Assembly: GCA_030280995.1 (NCBI GenBank)
Contig: JASXTE010000013.1
Location: 12,753,501-12,817,500, forward strand
Reading direction: 5' to 3'
Source: Hemileia vastatrix
Taxonomy: Eukaryota > Basidiomycota > Pucciniomycetes > Pucciniales > Zaghouaniaceae
Length of the DNA: 64,000 nucleotides
A program made the position numbers and the translations under genes. Under the pieces are notes generated by a model, which saw only the letters and a program-made list of their open reading frames with translations, was not told the DNA's origin and did no database searches. Position 1 is the stretch's first letter. Every line of letters starts with the position of its first letter. Shown here piece after piece: positions 57,572 through 64,000 of the stretch.

Positions 57572-59072
57572 TGTCAGGCTAAGGTCAAGTACAAGGACGT
57601 GAACTAGCTTGAATAGTCAGTTGTCTAGAAGATTTTAATGGTCCTATATGAATACTGTAGTTCTAATCCACTAAGTTATAAAATATAATCAAATATAAAG
57701 GTCTCAGTAATATAATTCTCACTATTCTTATATATGGCTTACAATCTTTATAGTTGGTAGAAAAATAGATTATATAAGTTCAGATACTATTCAAAAGTCT
57801 TATAAAAGTACTAATTGATATGTATTGTAATTGATTTGGTTATATTGGTTAAATTGTAATGATAAAGAATGAAGAAATACAACCCAAAAACCTCCTCCTT
57901 TTATACACACTGAGTTCCCCAATGATTTCCTTGATGTACCACCCATTACACAGTTAATCACGCCTCTAAACAACTAATAGACATTCCCATCAACATTCCC
58001 AGTGACCCATGACATAATTAGAAGAGTAATAACCGCCAAAATCCTGAAATAATAAGGGAAATCCGTCAAAATTAAAGAAAAAGACAAAAAGAGAGTATAT
58101 GCGTATAAAACAATAATATTAAGGATTAAAGGAGACTTTTTAAGGTTAATAATAGCTTAATAATAAGGGAGATTGACTGTAGAAATAATGGGGCTAATCC
58201 TGACATTATACTACGTGAAATTCCCATTCAAAAATAACCAAAATTGACTGAGAAACCACCCAAAAACTTAAAAAAGAGCGTGAGATGTGGGGTAACTACA
58301 TGCAGTTCTTGGCAGGCGCTTGCACGGGTAAATCCTTGACTAAAATTAGGCGAATTTAAGCGTGGTGATGAAATAAAGTGCCAAGAGTGAGGTTATTAAT
58401 GAAATTAGTGCATATAAACAGGGTCAATGCATTATTAATTAAGCTAGGACACTTAATAAGCGCCTGTCACCTATTTTAGTGTGTTTCCCCACAGTGGGCG
58501 TAGAATGTGGGGTAATTATAGTGTGAAAAAGCTAACTTTGCTAAAAATGAAGCTATTCACACGGGAAAAAAGCAGGCAGTATGTGGCCAGTACACAGAAG
58601 CCATTTCTGGCATAAAAAACACCAAATTTGAAAAGTGTTATTTTTATGCATTTAAATAGCCAAATCAATAGTTCTAAATGAGCCCAATTGATCTGTCAAA
58701 GCGCAATTTTGATATTCTCAATTTTATAGCGCATATAGTCAACTTTTAAGTAAAATAAAGCGCATTTCTTGTTTTTTGCATAAAACAATGAATATAACAG
58801 CTTTAAGTGTACTTAAAAATTATGTAGCCTTATACTTAAGGTTCTTAAGATTACCCTAACATACTCCAACTTAATATTAAGTACATAAGACCTATAAAAG
58901 GTGGATATATGCGTGTATATAAGGTGTTATAATGGCATTTTTTGTGTATTATCATAATTTTACTTATGTATACTATTTGTGTACTCTCATTTATTATTCC
59001 CATGTATAGTTCATGTGTTTAACATAACTTATAGTTACTTTTTACTCAGTCCTGGAGATATACAGGCTGACA
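57572..59072 (-). repeat. A3 3' LTR
   Basis: 1501 bp of family A in reverse orientation, TGTCAGGCTAAGGTC to ACAGGCTGACA. The inverse of GGGTGGGCGAG follows at 59073-59083 as the polypurine tract. Confidence 0.95.
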
Positions 59073-59253
59073 CTCGCCCACCCAAAAAAAAAAATAAAAA
59101 AATTATAAGTTATACATTTTATTTTATTTAATTTGTAATTTTCAGGTATTCAGAATAAATCTGTAGCATTAAAGATTCAACTTTAAAGAAATAAAACATA
59201 ATAAAATATTATGAGTACTGGTTTTTTAACCCCTCAGCCGGTTGAACAGAAAT

Positions 59254-62200
59254 TTATTTCTGTTTAAATTTTTTAAGAAGGGTGGATAAATTAGAAATTT
59301 CTTTTTCAGGTATCCATTTATCAAATTCATTTGATTTCCCTTTAAATCTTAGTAAATACTCAGTTCCTTTTTCTTTAGTAAGGATTCTTTTCTTGCGTAT
59401 TTTTTCAATCTCTGCTTTTTCCACAATTTCTTCAGGTTGCTTTTTAGGCCTTCCCCTTCTTTTTGGAAATAAGTCAGGATCATTTGCATGGTAAGGTTTC
59501 AATAATGAGATAGGGAAAACTGGATGTTTCCTATCATATGGAGCATATAATATGACTTCCACTGCATTATTCCCAACCATTTTATTTACTACAAAAGGTC
59601 CTACAAAGGGATCCTTTCATTTAACATTACCTTGTAAGTTAAAATGTAGTGTTGATATGAGGACTTCATCTCCCTTTTTAAATTCAAATTCTTTATGAGA
59701 TTTGTCCCACCTTTTCTTTTCATATTCAAATGCTTTTTGGATGCATTCTTCTGCATGCTTTCTACACATTTGTTGCATATGAATAAAGGATTTAGTGCCA
59801 GGGTGTATATCCAACCTTGGTAGTTTATTTAAAAGATTTACTGGGGTATTTGGTACATATCCCAGCCAGAGTTCAAATGGTTTCTTCTCTGTTACAGAAT
59901 GAGTTGTGCTGTTATAAGCAAATTCAAGGCCAGGAATTAATGTTACCCAGTCATGTGTGAATTTCTCATTGTCTTTGTATTCTAATCCAAAGGCACAATA
60001 TCTTCTGATCATGTCTTCTAGAGTTTGTATCATCCTCTCAGCCAGCCCATCAGTTTGTGGATGGTGTGCTGTAGACAATTTTAATTGACAATCTGATACT
60101 TCCATCAAAGATGTCCAGAACTCTGAAGTAAATTTAGGATCTCTGTCAGAGATTATGGCTTTGGGGAACCCAGCAGTATTCATCATCTGAGTCCACCATA
60201 GTAACGCCAAGTCTTTAGCAGATACCTCTTTATGGGTAGGGATAAACTTACACATTTTTGTTAATCTATCCACTATTACCCAGCAAGAATTGAAACTTTC
60301 TTTTCCTGCTAATGGCAAGCCAGTTACAAAATCCATGTTTATAATTTCCCATGGAGCTTTTGGCTGCTCTATTTGTTGTAACAACCCAGCTCTCTTCCCA
60401 GTTAATCTTTTAGATTTCTGACAAGAGTCACATGTTTCAATGTATTTTTGTACATCCTCTTTCATGTTTATCCACCAGGCTGTATTTTTAACTCTGGTTA
60501 ATGTTTTGTTAAAGTCAAAATGACCAGCTAAGATGTCATCATGACAAGTACTCAACATTAACTCTTTCATAGAAGGTGGTATTACTATTACATTGCTTAA
60601 CTTTTTCCTGTAATATATATATCCATCTTCAATTGATAGTTTACCTTTTTCCAACGCATTTTTATACTTTGGAGGCAAGGTTTTAATTAATGCACTCATG
60701 GAGGCATTTTTTGGATCATTAAGAATGGTAGATAGCTTAGACAAATCTTTATCAGATGAATAAGTTTCCAATATATTTTGCATAAACTCTTCTTCTAAAT
60801 CCACTATATAAATCCCAAATATATGTATAACCTCATTTTCAGGTACATAAGCTGGGTTGTCAGCATCATTTGGCAAAGGACTTCTGGATAATAAATCCAC
60901 ATTTGAATGCAATGTTCCTGCTCTGTGAGTGATTGTCATTCTTCCTCTGTACTCTTGTACAGCTAGTTGCCATCTAAACATGTGCCTATTAGGTGTTTTC
61001 ATGTTTAGTAATGATTTTACTGCGCTGCAATCTGTTTAAGTTCAAACTTCTGGTCTTCCAGATAGTAATGAAGTTTCTCCAAAGCCCACACCACGGCTAA
61101 ACATTCTAGCTGTGTGTCACCATACCTTAATTTTGTTTTTCTTAAGGTTCTGGATATATAACAGATAACTACTTCAGATAATTTTCCATTTATTATCTGT
61201 TTTTGCTGTAAAGCAGCACCCAAACCTATGAAACTTGCATCAGTGTACAAGATAAAAGGTAGGGTGAAATCTGGCAGTCCCAATATTGGAGCTGACATTA
61301 AACATTCCTTTAATTTGTTAAAGGCGTGCTGTCTTTCATTATTCCAAATGAAAGCTTCATTCTTCCTGATTAATGTTGTTAAAGGGGCTGCAATGGATTG
61401 GTAATTTTTAATATATTGTCTATAATATCCACACATACACAAAAAACTTTGAACCTCTTTTACATTTTTAGGTATCCCAATGTTTTTAATTGCTGCCACT
61501 TTATTCTGGTCAACACAAATTTGTAATCCAGATACAACATGTCCAAGTACTTTCAAGGATTGAAATCCAAACTTACATTTCTTTAATGCAATAGTCATAT
61601 TAATTTCATCCATTTTTTGAAAGACTCTTTTCAGGTGATTTAAATGTTCATCATATGTCTTTGAAAACACTATGATGTCATCAATATAGACCAATAACCA
61701 TCCTTCAACCATTTCCTGATGAAAAACACTATCCATCAATTTTTGGAAGACTGAAGGGGCATTCTTTGGGCCAAATGGCATTCTCACATACTTATATATA
61801 CCCATATGTGTGGTTATTAATAAGTAATTTTGAGAATTTCTTTCCACAGGAATCTGGTGGTAACCCTTGTTCCCATCCAGACAGGAAATATATTTTGCTC
61901 CTTGTAAGGTAGCATGGATAGAAGCTATCCTTGGTAGAGGGTAAATATCATCTACTGTATATGTATTCAGAGCTCTATAATCACCGCATAATCTTGCCTT
62001 ATCTTTTTCATAAGAGATTAATACTGGTGAAATGACACAATACTTAGGTGTTGTGTCCACTTTTTCAACAATACCCATTTCCAACAACAATTTTATATTG
62101 TCTTCAATATCATTCCTTTTTGCAGGAGATGCTGGGTAAGGTTTCTTTTTTAAACTGCCAGGAATATTATCCAGATCACAGCTTAAAGAGATTTTCATCT

Positions 62201-64000
62201 CATGGTCTTTGACCAATCCTAGTTCATTTGAGCCATGAGCAAATGCCATAGGATATGCTTTAATCAATCTCAAAATATCTTCTTCTTCAATTTTTGAGAG
62301 TTGAGGACTGAAGGAGGCCTTTTGGATTTAATTTTCCAATTCACCCACTTCATTGGTGGTTCTTACACCTTGCAGTTGTTCTTCTCTAGGAGAAATGGCA
62401 TATACTGAATTTTCAGAACATATTTTGAATTTCCTTTTACCATTCATCCCTATGGTGAAACAACTGTTTGCAGGATCTAGTTTAATGCCAAATTTTGTCA
62501 ATAAATCATTGCCAATAATAAACCAATCACTACAATTATTATTATCCATTACTACAAATTCACAAACTGCTCTAACATATCCATTATTATATTTAAAGAA
62601 TACAGCAGTTTTGTATTTGCCAATTGGATTTAATACTGAACCAAAACCCCTCCAGTTCTTTGTCTGAACAGGTTCTAGTTTTTCCTGGTACTTACTATCA
62701 AGTTTCATTAATGCATTAAGTGAAACTACACTACCTGCAGCCCCAGTGTCAAGAATGGCATTCATTTCTTTTCCACATATGATAATAGGTGCTCTGATAG
62801 GTGTTATCTTGTAAGTGTCATGAGATACATCTTTAATTATTTCAGCCTCCTCTATGGAAGTTAAAGATGTGTCTGTATGAGGTATAGTATCATTCAGGAA
62901 CATTATATCCTGTTCTAATACAAATATCTCATTTTCATCATCACTGTAAGATATGTTACTCTTGCAATCCTCACTGGATTCCACATTCTCATCTTCATGA
63001 TTACTAGGTTCAGAATTCTGTGAGGTTTCAATAACATTTATTCTTTTCTTACACATGTGACCCTTAACCCAAGGTTCATTACATTTGTAACAAGTGTTAT
63101 TTTCTTGTCTCTTAGGGACAAGGGGAGCTGAAGGTTTTTTCTTTTCCACTGGTAACTTACTTGTAGTAGGTTTTACCACTTCAACACTTTGTCTGTAATT
63201 ACTATACTTGGTTTCATACTTGTGGTTTAATAATATCTCATTGCATATATTAATGAATCCAGAGGTGTCTCTGACAGTTTCAGTTCTAGCTACAATAATG
63301 TCTCTAACTGATATAGGCAACTTGTATATTATTTTTTCTTTCCACTCTTCATAATCCATTTTTGGATCCATAGCTTTCATGATTTTTATTAAATTCATTA
63401 AGAAGACCATGGGTTTATCTCCAGCATTTGGATTATATCTGGCCCTTTCATACAGTCTTTGTTGAGTGATTCTAAATTTTGGGCCACCAAATTGCCTTTC
63501 AATTAGTGCCTTCCATTCATTCCAGGAGTAATTAATTCCCTCACTCAATACAGATTCAAACCATAATAAGGCCACATCTGTAAATAAAGATATTAACTTT
63601 GAAGTAATTTCTTCATCAGGTAATTTGTATGAAAATTTTAAGTTATCAATTCTTTGTATGAATTGTTGCCAATCAGATTTTGAATCCCCGTCAAAAGAAG
63701 GGTACTGATCTAACTTAGGCCAGTTCTTTTGGCTAGTTTTTGCTTCCCTAACCTGAGGAATATTGAGTAATTCACTTACTTTAGAAAGATGATCATTTAT
63801 TTCATCTTTTACTGATTTTATATTCTCAGAGCCCATAACACTATGTTCATGTTCAATCATTGGTTTATCATCAGAGTGTTTCATAAAAACTGGTACTCTT
63901 TCTACATAAGAGGTATTATCCTTTATTGTTTCAGTATTTTTCAAAATGTTAGCTACTTCAATTTCTACTCTCTGTAACCTATCTTTTATTACAGGTACAT
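59254..64000 (-). pseudogene. A3 gag-pol (5' end outside window)
   Basis: Reads from the window end leftwards: Gag capsid-like domain (about 63730-63440), zinc knuckle CYKCNEPWVKGHMC near 63090-63045, protease DTGAAGSV near 62750. Then RT with YIDD at 61688-61677, RNase H YTDASFIGLGAAL near 61230, integrase HHCC near 60540-60410, core [22 protein letters not shown], and the chromodomain-like tail ending at 59254. Lesions: TAA at 62328-62330 (a Glu codon in relatives), a one-base deletion near 61036 in RNase H, and TGA near 59617. All catalytic residues are present. Apart from these three lesions it reads like a recently competent copy. Confidence 0.92.

Larger units (their letters stand above)
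57572..64000 (-). mobile_element. A3: Gypsy element, family A, running off the window
   Basis: Minus strand, 3' LTR at 57572-59072 and interior up to and beyond the window end. GAATG (57567-57571) would be its target duplication; the partner is outside. Very close in sequence to A1 and A2, with few lesions, and it supplies the uninterrupted version of the regions lost in A1. Confidence 0.93.

Noticed and set aside
1..64000. CRISPR arrays, bacterial operons, rRNA or tRNA genes
   Set aside because: None found. Repeats are dispersed LTRs, MITEs or simple tandems, and gene structure is eukaryotic.

Overview
The window looks like a repeat-dense, AT-rich piece of a rust fungus (Pucciniales) genome. 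Three things point there. The one intact gene has eight exons and short GT..AG introns of about 78-162 bp. A broken gene at 31343-56589 belongs to a Myb/SANT-like family that is very expanded in rust fungi. Almost everything else is Ty3/Gypsy LTR retrotransposons of the chromodomain (chromovirus) type. The species call is an inference; I could not run a search.

Layout, left to right. 1-2076: 5' end of a decayed Gypsy element on the minus strand (family S, copy S1). 2240-4928: a second, more decayed minus-strand Gypsy remnant (family T), interrupted by a 213-bp CACTA-like MITE with a 3-bp target duplication. 4930-6194: non-coding, with tandem and simple repeats. 6195-8549: an intact class-3 (fatty) aldehyde dehydrogenase gene, the only convincingly functional host gene. 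8550-10570: non-coding, with a long purine-rich minisatellite. 10571-12813: a solo LTR (family C, minus strand) with another solo LTR (family A) inside it. 13017-22139: a nearly complete element B1 (plus). 23249-30521: internally deleted element A1 (minus), carrying another CACTA-like MITE. 31343-56589: the SANT-like pseudogene, split by a 24-kb nest. The outer element is S2 (31833-55846, plus). A2 (37845-47482) sits in its 3' non-coding region and D1 (49472-55484) in its 3' LTR. 57572-64000: element A3 (minus), running off the window and inserted beside or within a short coding-like fragment (57236-57571).

Eight LTR insertions (including both solo LTRs) have both ends in the window. Seven have an exact 5-bp target-site duplication; the exception to perfection is only in two LTR terminal bases of A2 and S2. 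The window therefore holds a readable insertion history: host gene, then S2, then A2 and D1. D1 is the youngest: its LTRs look identical apart from a 21-bp AT-repeat length change.

Families A, B and D share an unusual gene layout: a short ATG-led frame (ORF0), an overlapping 145-177-codon frame (ORF1) offset by +1, then the gag-pol frame back in the ORF0 frame, always meeting at the same NTGGTAAGT sequence. S2 carries an antisense, cysteine-rich, acidic reading frame with Zn2Cys6-like spacing between pol and its 3' LTR. D1 is a gag-only derivative that has lost protease, RT, RNase H and most of integrase, yet appears to be the newest insertion. These three are the observations most worth following up.
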